Below, piece after piece: positions 1 through 11,063 of a stretch of 64,000 nucleotides of DNA; position 1 is the stretch's first letter, and each line of letters starts with the position of its first letter. Below the pieces are notes generated by a model that was not told where the DNA came from, did no database searches, and worked only from the letters and a program-made list of their open reading frames with translations. This DNA comes from Saururus chinensis (lineage: Eukaryota > Streptophyta > Magnoliopsida > Piperales > Saururaceae), in NCBI GenBank assembly GCA_035235625.1, contig CP141148.1, forward strand, positions 30,629,057-30,693,056, given 5' to 3'. The position numbers were made by a program, and so were the translations under genes.

Positions 1-505
1 GAGTAAAGTAGGAGTCTCATTCATGCTACAAAATAAAGATGAAGGATATCTCTACTACAGATAAACTGTGGCACATACAAACTCATATGACAAAACTTCT
101 GAAGTACTCGTATGTTAAAAAACTCATATTTCTTGACAAGAATTCTAAGCACATACAGAGGACAACACATTTCTACGTACTAACATACACATCCAACAAA
201 AGCACATAGAATTAAGTAGCTACATTTCACTTTATATAATTAAAATTATAGTACAAACAAAAAGTAAAGTTGGAGTCTCATTCATGCTAAAAAAATAAGG
301 ATGAAGGATATCTCTTAAGAGATAAACTGTTGCAGATACAAACTGTTAAAAGTCTCAATTATGCTAAGAAAATAAGGATGAAGGATAACTCTTAAGAGAT
401 AAACCGTTGCAGATACAATCTTATATGTCAAGAAATTTAAATTGTCACAGATAAAAACTCATATTTTTTTGACATGAATTCTAAGCACAAACAGAGCAGG
501 ATGCA
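1..505. repeat. Imperfect tandem repeat, about three copies
   Basis: Blocks beginning near 1, 262 and 345 share the phrases 'gagtctcattcatgcta', 'aaggatgaaggata', 'agataaactgt' and 'gcagatacaa'. The first and last copies also share a tail with 'ctcatattt' and 'gacaagaattctaagcaca'. The middle copy is short. No coding potential is seen and the array may continue beyond the window edge. Confidence 0.7.
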
Positions 506-1430
506 CTTGTTGACCTTGTAACCCACGGTTTATCATCTAGAGAAAAGTGGGTAAGTATTTGCACAATCAGTATGAATCATGGTTTGGAGGCTCTCACCAA
601 GCAAAACTCTTTTCCTCAAACCATCCATTACACACTTACAAACAATAAAACAACCTTACAACAAATGACAAAGAAAAAACATAACACATATCATGTGTAG
701 GCATAATGTTCCTTCCTATTAATCTGATCATTTTCTTTTACTATCAAATAGTTGAGCTAGATCGAACACATGTAGCCAACTTTCACTTTGTACAAGAAAC
801 TGCTAGTGTTGGGACTTCATTCAGCATAGAAATTGATTGTTCTAAACAAAAACAGTGAGTCTCTGGTAAAAACCATGAACAATGAAATCAGAAGAAAATG
901 ATGAGCATAGAGGAATTTTTCAAATTATGTGGATGATGATTGTTGAAATCTCAATGAGAGGTATATCCCAACTACAGTTCTTCCCCAATAAACCAATTAA
1001 TCTTGCAGGGTACTCTTTTAGAAAGGTGCACATTGCAAAAGCAGTAAACTCCGACACCCACATTCCATACTTCTCTCTCTTCTCTTCTCTTTAACCCCCG
1101 TTATTACAACAACATATATAACAGCAATGTATCCTCAAACATGTAATTAGCAACGGGAAGACACAACTACAACTAGTATGGAATAAATACGATGTTTGCA
1201 TGAGAGCACATAAGCATCCGGATATATACTTGTAGTAACAGTTTTACGACTACAACAGTTGGATGTAATGTCCGAGAGCAATGAACCTAGCAACATTGAC
1301 ATAAGGAATGAGATAACATTTGTGTCCTGTGATGCTATTAAGCTTGACAAATTTACTTTATAATGAGGATACCAAGGGCAACCAATATGGAATGCGCACT
1401 ACATTTTTGTGAACATAGATAAATGAAGGA
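506..1430. other. AT-rich spacer, nothing recognised
   Basis: A 70-codon open frame at 882-1094 has no recognisable domain and the base composition of non-coding DNA. I see no RNA gene or mobile-element end here. Confidence 0.4.
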
Positions 1431-1431
1431 T

Positions 1432-2010
1432 TCAACTCGTTAAGGAACATAATGTAACATAATTCTAAGAGAACAGCCCCAAGCTGTTACATGTATTAAC
1501 ACCATATTATTAAATTAGAAGTAAGAACCTATAGCATCATAAAAATAACAATCCCATTCACCAGCCAAGACAAGATGCTTTTTCATTAACTAGAACATCA
1601 TTGTACTGCTCAAAATCAAGGTATCATACCCACAACTAACAAAGGATGTCTCTATTAGCCATTGCTCAAGCCACCATGGTGCAACAATGTGATCAAGTAG
1701 CTACCACGTGATGATTTACACTCTAAAAGCATCCCAAATAACAGTCAGCAGCTAATCTATTTATATTAGTCCACGTTTATAAAAGGATTCGAATGGCCAC
1801 ACGTGCTAACAACATTATTGATATAGAACTGACACAGCTATTTGGTTCCATTAATAGATAGGACGAACTCTTCTATCTCATAAAAACAACACAAATACCC
1901 AATTTCATGATAGCTTATATGGACTATTCTCACTCAAACTAAGAGCTTAAAAATTTCATAAATGTACAGTAAGAGTATTACCTGGGTGGGCAATTGCGTG
2001 GAAAGGTCAC
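1432..2010 (-). pseudogene. Decayed duplicate of the 3' end of the CstF50 gene
   Basis: This block aligns at the nucleotide level with 46435-47110, the last exons and 3' flank of the CstF50 gene, in the same orientation. Shared landmarks are 'acatgtattaa' with 'cattattaaatta', 'atgctttttcattaact', the last-exon core (reverse complement 'gttatttgggatgct') and the splice donor context at 1981 ('cctgggtg' on the plus strand). Counterparts of exons 13 and 14 are present but interrupted by stops and small indels. The homology ends after about 20 bases of exon 12, so only the gene's tail was copied. It starts about 120 bp downstream of the F-box gene on the same strand. It cannot encode a WD40 repeat as it stands. 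Confidence 0.8.
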
Positions 2011-2127
2011 ACATTTGATTAGCTCAAAACTAGGTACCTATCACCAACAATCAGATAAAAGATTTCTCCCCGCAGCCAGTCAACATTTTAATTGTCCATC
2101 ACAAACAAGAAAAAGAAAACAAAATCT

Positions 2128-3750
2128 TCAATCCTCTTCTTCTGTCGCAACTAAGCAGCCATGCTTTAGGAACAGATCCCTCAGCTTTTCCATCACAATG
2201 ACGTTCGTAGGCAAAACAATCTTCTTCAGACTCACCCTCGAGAATATCAACCTAGCCAAATCTGTGCCACTCAATTTCAAGTCATAGACACCCTTCAGAC
2301 ATAATTCTCTCAACCGTTTATGATTTGTAAACAATTCCTCCAACCCTCTAGCTGTCACTCCAAAGCATGAAGCCATATTTAAGCTGTAGAGGTTCTCAGA
2401 ACTTTTCCAAGTGGTGGATAACCATCTCTCTCCATTTCCTGAATGCCCCACCATTAGCACCTCCAACCTGGGGAATTCACCATTTACCCCAAGACCCTCA
2501 ATCTTCCTGCATCCTGACAAATTTAAATGCCTAATGTTCAGGCAGCTCATTGCATTTCCCTTCATTCCGCACCCTGTAAGCCGTTGACAATGGTTCACAT
2601 CAAGGAGTTCCAATTCGGGACAAGCACAGCCTATCTGCATAAGAGTTTTGTCAGATATGTCACAAAATGCCAACTTTACACAACCAAATGAAAAGGGGAC
2701 TCGGCTGTTGCAAGAAGTATACTTCCCATTTGAATGTAAATTTGGACAATTCTGAAGGAGATTGAACAAGGTAATATCAGATAGGCTATAACAGTAAGTA
2801 AGTTTTATACACACCAATGTAGGAATGTAGTTGGTAATATCTGATACCGAATCATCAGTAAGAAAGTCGACACATTCAAGATCCAGATCACGGAGGGATT
2901 GATACGAGTGCAACAATCTGCAAAGTGCGCCTGTACTGAAGTCCCGACAACGGGAAAGTGCAAGCTTCCTCAGCTTCAAATTCGTTTCAGAGAGTTGGAG
3001 GAGAACATCAGGCACAAACATTGGGCCGAGTTCAAGCAACGATAATAATCCCTTGCTCGGAGTATTTGACACGAATGAAGCAACGCCTCTAAAACTCAAG
3101 AAGGTACAGTCACGGACTGCCAATTCAGATAGAAATGGACAGTTCGACGAGAGATAAGCCAGCAATTGATCAGAAAGGAATCCATACCCAGAGAGATCCA
3201 GTGCATAAAGACATCGGAGTTTGATGGAGATTTCTCGAATTCCAACTCAGTCACATGTTCCAAAGGAGGGTAGTCAGGAAAGTAGCAACTCGATGTCGGG
3301 TAGCTAATACCGAGCCGCTCCAGATAGGGGAAGAACTCGGCAATGACAAATAGGTCTGCATCAAAGAAGGAATCAAACCGGGAGCAGGAAAGGGATCTCA
3401 GGGATTTCTTCATCCTGATTCCCAGGAGTCACATGGCGTGGCCAGGGAATTCGTATTGGGAGAGGAGGTGAAGGGATTCGAGGGGGAGGCCGGAGCGGGA
3501 GAGACTGCGAACGAAGCTATCGAGGTGTTTGGAGGGGACGAAAGAGAGAGTGATGGATTTGAGGTGGGGGAAGCGGAGGAAGAGAGCAGGGAGGAGAAGA
3601 AGAGTGCGGAGCGGAGGAGGTTGGAGATGGAGAGGAACCGCTTGCATACCAGGGAGAGGGGCTCAAGGTGGCGGTGGTGGCCGAGCCGCCGGAAGATGGA
3701 CTCCCAGCACTCGTCCGGCAGCTCGTCCCCCGACCAAAATCTCCCTCCAG
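2128..3750 (-). pseudogene. F-box/LRR-repeat protein gene, disrupted
   Basis: Reading the minus strand from about 3730, an F-box is visible (LPDECWESIFRRLG...LVCKRFLSISNLLRSALF), followed by the linker typical of plant F-box/LRR proteins (FPHLKSI, RSGLPLESL, MKKSLRSLSCSRF, DADLFVIAEFFPYLERLGISYP). Cysteine- and leucine-rich repeats then run to a stop at 2128 (LDLSGYGFLSDQLLAYLSSNC ... LNLSGCRKIEGLG ... FLKHGCLVATEEED). Such proteins are substrate adaptors of SCF ubiquitin ligases. The frame is broken at several points: no ATG precedes the F-box in its frame after an upstream TGA, the frame shifts at about 3600-3650, a TGA lies at 3429-3431 between LHLLSQYEF and MKKSLRSL, and the frame shifts again near 3240. 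The last 345 codons are uninterrupted. No intron signals explain the breaks. It is either a recent pseudogene or an assembly with errors; the F-box/LRR identity is firm. Confidence 0.8.
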
Positions 3751-3828
3751 CAAATCACTTTTCGCAGATTTGTCGTTTTGAGGAACCCAATGAAACGGGC
3801 GCCAAAACAAATTTTTGTAGCAGGTGGG

Positions 3829-4384
3829 TAGGGCCGGGAAAATATAACCCGACCCGAATACCCGACCTGTTAAACCCACACCCATTCAAAATTTTACCTA
3901 TTTTAGAATAAGAAAGGGTCGGAATTTACCCTTATCTTACATAATTTAACTTCGGCCCTATTCTTTAACGATGTCTTGATCCAAGTTCAAGATATTAGAT
4001 AGAAATTTTATTAGAATTTTATCTTTTTTATATATTTTTTATTTAATAATTAATTAGTATTTTTTGTAGGGTTTTTATGATTTTGGACATGTGTTTTGTA
4101 ATGTCACATTGCTCTCTCCAATTCTAATTTTCTCAAATAACATAAAAAATATTTTATATTTATTTATAATGTTGCAATGTACTTAAATTCTTTTTATGAT
4201 TGGCCCCATGTTAAGAAAAAAAATTTATTAAAAAAAAAGTAAGGTTACTTGTATACCTAACCCAACCTAACCTAAATAAGGTTAGGGTTTGCATTTTCAA
4301 CACATTTAATGAATAAGGTCAGGTCATGACCTACATTTAAGTGCAAGTCGAGGCCAACCTAACCTAACCCGATTCTCAGCCCTA
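3829..4384. mobile_element. hAT-like MITE upstream of the F-box gene
   Basis: The ends are imperfect inverted repeats: TAGGGCCGGG at the left, and TAGGGCTGAGAA as the reverse complement of the right end. 'GGTGGG' flanks both ends, part of an expected 8-bp target duplication. The interior has Pro/Gly-rich 'acccgacccg' and 'cctaacctaaccc' subterminal runs. It has no coding capacity. It lies about 80-100 bp upstream of the F-box. Confidence 0.6.
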
Positions 4385-4525
4385 GGTGGGGGAGTAGTAG
4401 TAGTGGAGCAATTTGCTTTGTACACCTATATAGGTAGCAATGGGCTATCCCAAGCTAGTCCATGACCTATTCAGCATAGGCCCAAACATGGCCCATGACA
4501 CATAAGGCTTTTACTCATTTATGTT
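4385..4525. other. Short spacer
   Basis: No gene is seen between the MITE and the copia-like block. Confidence 0.3.
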
Positions 4526-5070
4526 ATTTGTTTCAACAAGTCAATTTGAACCTTATCTCTCACAATTGGTATTTCCATTACTAAATTATTTTTGCTAAGT
4601 TCCTTTTAGGCAATTGAGTTCTAATGAGGGGTTTAAAAATTGAAAAACTAGCATCATTATCATTTAATTTACTAACTTTAACAAACTTAGTACACCCTAG
4701 GGAATTAGAATTCTTGTGTTCAACATAGCCTAGACCACTCTTATCATTCTCATATTATCCAAAAGAGAAAATTCTGTCTAATTTTTCCTTATATTTAACA
4801 AATTCTTTCAATTTAGCATTAGAAACCTTTATTTTTTCTAGTATCTCAATTTTCAAGAGTAACACATGGTTTTTATCATCACACAAAGATTTATCATGCA
4901 AAAGTTTAGAATTCTCATATTCCAAGCACAAAACTTCGATATAAGCAATTTTAATTCATAAAAAATATGATTATTTCTTTCTACAATGAAATTAGAAACA
5001 AAAAAAGACAAACTAATCATGTTTTGAATTTCATGGAAACAAAATAAAAAATAAACCACACAAAATAAAA
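4526..5070 (-). mobile_element. Ty1/copia gag-linker fossil
   Basis: On the minus strand, low-complexity Lys/Asn/Leu-rich peptides occur together with a 'KSGLGY'-like motif. This resembles the linker region of plant Ty1/copia polyproteins. The fragment is broken, has no recognisable LTRs and looks old. Confidence 0.4.
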
Positions 5071-6600
5071 AAATCCTCAGCTACCATTTGTTGGTTTGTG
5101 ATTGCAAAGCATGACAAACAAACCTACAAGAATAATGTGCTCCTAACTCGTATTTGAGTTACAAGGTATATTCTCTTCTTCTAAACAAAACAAAGAAAAA
5201 TCAAACATTTGATTTTATTTAAACTAGTGTGCACTATTCCAATATGTTCTACAGAAAAATAAACAAAATAATCACCAAACAAATACACCAAAATTTTTAC
5301 GTGGAAACCCTCAATGGGAAAAACTACAGGATACTGTGTTCCGATTAACTATACAATATATAAACTTGATATTACAAAGTTACCATTTATAGGATAAATA
5401 CTCATTTCTCTTCAATCGGTTAGTTCTTCACACAACTCTAACTCTTAATCAATTACTCCTTAGTTGTTTATTGGCATCCAATTGGTCATCACACCTCTTT
5501 GTACTTTACAACAATCATGGTCTTCATGGTTTCTCTCCTTGGTATAAATTTCCTTACACTTGATCTTCTCAATAATAATCTTCAATAAACACCTTGCCAC
5601 ACAAGTGTTTTTGTAATCTAATTTTAACACTAATCACTTTTGATTATGGTAGAAAAATCTCATGAGCTAGAAGACTACTTCCCCCTAAAAGCCATTAGAG
5701 AATCATCTCCTTTGTTCTCTAAGTAATTCTTAGCCTTTTTTATGGCCTTCTCATGTTCTAAACCACTTTTTATAAACCCCTCATGTCCAAAAATGAAGTT
5801 TAATCAAACTAGAAATCTAAATCATACCAGAATAGTCTAATTTAGGTAACTACAGCTTGAAACGATTGATCATTTGATAGAATGATTAATTGCTTGCCAG
5901 CTTTGTCCATGCAAGATTCTCAAACTAATCGATCATTTAGTAAGGCAATCGATTATTATGCCTCTCAATTACAAGTATTGAGCAGTTTTTTATGTGACCG
6001 ATCGATTAATCCAACATATGATTGTTCAGTTATGATTTTGGAGAACCTTGTGTAAAACATTCAAGGTTGATTGATCATTTATTCTGGTGATTGATAGCTT
6101 TAAACAAAATTATGAAATAAAATTTCATTCAAAAAATCTTTATCACTCAATTATACTCTCAAATGAAATTTCTTTTACCCTGTGAATGTAATGTGTGTAT
6201 ATATTTTTACCTGTCAAAACACAAATCTAAGTCTTCTTTAAGTTTCATCTTTAGGATCCGATTTTCAGACATAATATGACTCAAAATTATACACATATAC
6301 AACATTATTTTGATCACAAAAATAAGTCAATATTAGGCATATGACAACATATGTTCTTACATGGTTATGAGAAACAAAAAATACTCTTTATGTAAGAGTG
6401 TGAAGTCCCTTTGAAATCTACCTAGACCTTAGACAAATGGCCGATCGAAACCTTTCGTCATAAACCTTACGTCGATGATCTTAGTCAAAATTTGATGGAC
6501 AAAAAAATCTTTGGGTATTTTGTCTTGTTATGAAAGATTTAGGGGTACAATTTTTTTTAAAAAAAATTAAGGCTATGATCATGTTGGGGTACTTATCGTT
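5071..6600. other. AT-rich repeat-derived DNA, no gene recognised
   Basis: No credible coding frame is present. A 'acgtggaaaccctcaatgg' phrase near 5300 is of a type common in plant dispersed repeats, but I cannot assign a family. The segment from 5830 to 6080 is rich in 'gatcgatt' variants ('attgatcatt', 'gaccgatcgatt'), suggesting a degenerate short repeat. Confidence 0.3.
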
Positions 6601-6618
6601 TTGGAAAAAAAATATTTG

Positions 6619-6759
6619 TACTCCACTTTTTCTACACCAAAAGCCCACTCCACCTCTGATTGGTATGGGAAAAGTGAATTCCCATATTATCATGTACAAC
6701 TCAACTTCTCTATCTAATGAGAAGTTGGAGTAGACTTTTGGTGTAAAAATAGTAGAGTA
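6619..6759. mobile_element. Small foldback MITE
   Basis: About 35 bp at each end form an imperfect inverted repeat. The left end reads 'tactccactttttctacac' and the reverse complement of the right end reads 'tactctactatttttacac'; both then continue 'caaaag'. TA at each border suggests a TA target site. It is non-coding. Confidence 0.6.
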
Positions 6760-6799
6760 GGAATATCAACTTCCTTTTTGGATATTTTTTTATGGGAAG

Positions 6800-9060
6800 G
6801 TATTGATGTAAGGAAAATATTAATGCACCCCTATTGAAGATGATCCTAATGAGTTGGAACTTGCTGCACTGGTTAGCAACATGAAGTTTAAACAAGATAT
6901 TGATCTCTTCCATGGATGATTTTATGTTTTTAAGTGATGAACTGTATTATTTATATTTCAAGTTTCCTAATGAATTGTGGAATGTCTTGGGGAAGAAAAT
7001 TATGTAGTGGGGGATACTTTGACTACAAGATGATGAATGATAAATACGTCTATGATCAAGTAGTTGAAGTTCAAAATATTGGGGCTAAGATAGTTGGTAA
7101 ATGAATTCCAATTGATGAACAACTACAAGTATCCAACCTCATATACAAAACTATATATTTATAGAGTAATTTCCAAATTAAGCACAAGAGGGAAGCAATG
7201 TCCTCGAATGTCCTTATTGTAGCAATACAAATGGGAAAATGATAATCACCCAATGAATTTGTCTAGCAAAACCCTCCAACAAGGTTTTGATTAGAAAGAT
7301 AATGCATGACCAAGTGAGTTATATATAATAGCCACGTGTATTATCCCACCAAGACCCAGTTGGAGAGTTTTTTTGAACATATTTGTTGGGTATATGTCAC
7401 TATAAATACAAATTGAGAGAACCATAGGGAGAAGAAGAAGAAACGTGTTGAAAATTCTTCTATCCAATACAATCAACATGCAAACATACTTGTTGAAGGA
7501 AATAAGCCTAAAAACTTTGGCAAGAAGAAGAAGAAGAATGTGACCAAGCTTAAGAATGGGCAACATAATGAAAATGGAGCTCAAAATTTTCAAGCTAACA
7601 TGGTATGGACTAGCAATACTGAAACTGATGAAAAATTTTAGTAACAACTAAATTTGAATTGAACTTGGCTTTTCAACCCGCTAATTGGTGGATGTGAAAG
7701 CAAGATTCAACATTTATAATTTTTAAACATGGTGTATTTGTCATTAAAGTTTATATTTGTAGTGGTCTGTTCATGTTGAACATTATTCCATAATGACTTT
7801 TTTATGAATGCTAAGAATTTTGCTTAGCAAAATGTTAAATTTTGTGTATTAAAGTCAAATGTGGAAGCTCACTCCAAAATTGACTACAAGAGGTATGAAA
7901 TATTTTATAGCTTTTATAGATGATTTCTCCGAATATTGTCATGTTTATTTGCTTAAGTCAAAAGATGATGTTTTTTTATAAATTTAAGTTGTAAACAGAA
8001 CAAATAGGAATGTTAAAAGAGATAGATTTGACCCGGAGAATAGTGTTCACATGATTTTTACAAGTTTTGTGATGATAATGAGTTAATGCATGAAAACACA
8101 ACTCCTTTTTCGCCTCAATCTAATGGGGTAGTTGAAAGGAAAAATAAGGCCCTGCTTGTTATGGTTAACTCTATGTTTTCTTCTTCATACTTACCTAAGA
8201 ACTTGAGGAGAGAAGTAATTATTCCACTTGTTCAATTCTAAATAGTGTCATACAAAGACCAAGATAAAACCATACTTGAACTTGGAAAAAAACTTAGTTT
8301 GAAATGTCAAAGTTAATATTTCTAATATCAAAATAAACAAACTATGACCTACGACTTATAATGGAGCATTCATTTGTTGTGCACATAATAGTCATGCTAT
8401 AGGTTTTTGGTGGTTAAATCAATTTAGTCAATTTTGTACCTATTACCCTCAAAGAATATGATGATGTAATATTCTTTTACTACAATTTCTCTTTTAAAGA
8501 GAAAAAATAAAGAAATAGTGTGTGACTAAAATGGTTTGACATTTGAGTCATAGGGTTGAGAATGACACACCTAAAATTATCAACAAATGATCTAGAATAG
8601 AGAAAATATTTAGTGATGGCTTTTATACTTTCTTAGTAGGAGAAGTGTAATATCCAAAAAATTTTATCAACAAAATTTTCCATTGCATAGGGTCGTCGAT
8701 GGCATACTGACATGTCGATAACTACATAAACAATCACACGGATCTATCGGTAAGGTATCTATGCATTTGTGCACAAACACAAAACTGTTAAAAGCAAGAA
8801 TTGTGGGTGATTATGTAGTTTTAGATGAAATTAACTAATTACGCACCTTAAAATCCCACAAATTGCTTTGGAAAAGAACTCTTTTGAGACTGGAAATCCA
8901 AAAACGAATTCTGAAAGAGTAAGAGCTAAGTATCAAAGTGAACTTGAAGAAAAACCAATTGAAGGGGATGTTGGAGGAATTGAGAAAGAGTTATTCATTG
9001 AAAAACCTAGTAGATGGAAGGAGAATTATTAACAGATTATAAACTAAAGAGATAGGATGA
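6800..9060 (+). mobile_element. Broken Ty1/copia element
   Basis: The plus strand carries, in the expected order, a gag-like stretch (about 6830-7230), a basic/Asn-rich stretch (7400-7640), integrase-core remnants near 7900-8200 ([35 protein letters not shown]) and a hinge-like segment near 8900-9010 (EKPIEGDVGG). No matching LTR pair is evident. The element is heavily broken and old. Confidence 0.6.
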
Positions 9061-10120
9061 TCTAACCTCCACATAAGATTATGTCTTGATGTGCGAGTTT
9101 GAAGATATATGCATATAGTAGTTTTCGATATACAATTTTATGATACGAGTTTATATATGGTGCACTAAGTTGTGCCAACTATGTAGTTTATGTATGATCA
9201 TGGTACAATGTCATATCTTTATTGTACCTTTAGTGTAAGTGGATACCAATAACAAAAGAAAGTTTCCACTGAATAATTTTTCATCTCACACATGAATTTT
9301 AATTGATTTAGATAAGTGAGTTATGTGAACTTTGTGTGAAGCCCATTTGTGAAGTTCAATCAAAACTCTTGTGTAAGTTTTTGTAGGTATTTTTTTGTGG
9401 AAATATCACTATCCTTAAATGTCATCCCAATATTCGTGGGGACTGCAATGAAGGTGTCTTGGTGTGTTTGATATTTTAGCGGACCCTAAGTTTTAGGTTT
9501 TTGAATTATTTATTTTTTGAAAAAAATTGACGTTTGATCTTGACAAGTAAACATTTTCTAACAGAAGGTATGACAATTTTTTAAATTACCCGTAAACTCC
9601 AAATTATTAATCTTTTGGACAAATTTACCCTCTCATTTTTTCCCTATCTTTTCCAAACTTTTTCTACCCCTGGATCTCGATCTTTCCCAAACTTTTTCTT
9701 CCCTTGGATCTCCTGATCTCTTTCTTTCATCTCATTTTTTTCTTCCTTCATCCAGATCCAGATCCAAATTGTGCTTCCACCGGTCTTCTACTAAGTACTC
9801 CTCTATCATCATCGTCACTGGCATCACCTCCGCTTCTTTCTCCTCCATCTTGTTCTCCATCCATGGCAGTTCTAGTGCCTCCTCCATCGCGCCCTCCTCC
9901 CTCTACCACAAGCCACTCACCTCCACCTCTCAACAAGCACTTTTTCCCCGACGAAAACCCTACCGTCACCATCACCACCTAGGACTTCGTCGACAATAGC
10001 CTCACTACCCCTGCCACAGCCAGCTTCTAGCCCCTCCCCGTCAACCCCAACTTCAACAAGATTTGGAGCTTCGCTACCATTGAGATCATCATTCACAGCT
10101 CGTTATCTTTCTTAATAACA
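9061..10120. other. Spacer with a short C-rich open stretch
   Basis: 9061-9690 is AT-rich with nothing recognised. At 9700-10060 the sequence turns pyrimidine-rich and is open in several frames (Pro/Ser-rich peptides, e.g. FFPDENPTVTITT). Openness in several frames reflects the CT bias. It could be a captured exon fragment, but I recognise no family. Confidence 0.3.
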
Positions 10121-10204
10121 ATAGTAAATATTTACTCTATTTGTTATATATAAAAAAATAAATTACACTTTTTGTATATAACAAAATGAGTAAATATTTA
10201 TAGT
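10121..10204. repeat. Near-perfect AT-rich hairpin
   Basis: The left arm contains 'aaatatttactctatttgtt' and the right arm contains its near reverse complement 'aacaaaatgagtaaatattt'. A short 'aaattacac' loop separates them. It is probably a very small MITE. Confidence 0.6.
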
Positions 10205-11063
10205 TTCTACTTATAAAAATCTACAAGGACTCATAGATAAAATAGATATTAGGAACTTTTTGATGTGCATAAGGGAGGATCGAATTTAAGGAACTTCAAA
10301 TTTTGAATCAAACAAATCTATGCGATTTTAGAGAAGAAAATGACACTTCTCCCAGCATAAGGGGGTCCGATTAAGGTAATTGATTAGGAAGAGGAAGAGG
10401 AAGATAGTGAACATGGACAGCAAAAGACCAGTCATGGATTCGAAGAGGACTCCCAACAAAACCTGTCGGAGGCGAGTCTGGCATTTGGGGGCCCTAGGAG
10501 GAGAAGGAGACTGGGTCAGCGCACAAATGTTAAAACAGGTGGGGAAGGGCTTCGAAGCTTGTGGTCACTCCAAGAGCAGAGGAGAGGACTAACAAAGTTA
10601 ACAGAAACTAAATGAAGCTTTGGACTTACTGACTTAAATAAGTTAGAAGATTGACGAACTCCATAGAAGTGGCAAAATAAAAGTGAATAGGAGCAGAAAA
10701 AAATAAACTCAAGAACATGGCAAGTAGTAGAAGCAGAGGAGGAAGAATGAGGAGCGAAGCGGGTGCGTCATAAGGGGGGCATTTTTGTTTAAATATCATA
10801 TTTAGAGTTAATACTTAAATTAGCTAATTTTTTTATAATTAGTGCCTAAACTTTGTTTTTTATTACGACCATTTGGGGATTTGGTCTAAGCCCATAGCGC
10901 AAAACATGGCCAAGGAAGTCTGACCCGACTGTCCGTGCGGACCCTATCCGCGTCCGTGTCTGGTTCCGGCCCATCGACCTCAAGTGAGCTGCTCCATCGT
11001 CTTCCTCGGAAGCCTGAACCCTTCTCCTCCTGCCCATGCGCCACCACCCATAGCGGCGGAAAG
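10205..11063. other. Upstream region of the PPR gene
   Basis: 10380-10790 is purine-rich with no recognisable product. An upstream ATG at 10935 is in frame with the PPR gene and would add 43 residues. The region is therefore a mixture of 5' leader and spacer. Confidence 0.35.

Noticed and set aside
3438-3911. 157-codon and 100-codon plus-strand frames over the F-box region
   Set aside because: They lie antisense to the recognised F-box/LRR sequence. Their Arg/Glu/Gly-rich content mirrors the GC-rich opposite strand.
4255-4375. CCTAACC-like runs resembling interstitial telomere repeats
   Set aside because: The units are irregular (acctaaccc, aacctaacc) and lie in the subterminal part of a hAT-like MITE, not in an array of the plant telomere unit.
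9704-9999. Overlapping Pro/Ser-rich frames on both strands
   Set aside because: A CT-rich tract opens all frames. No domain and no consistent start or splice context.
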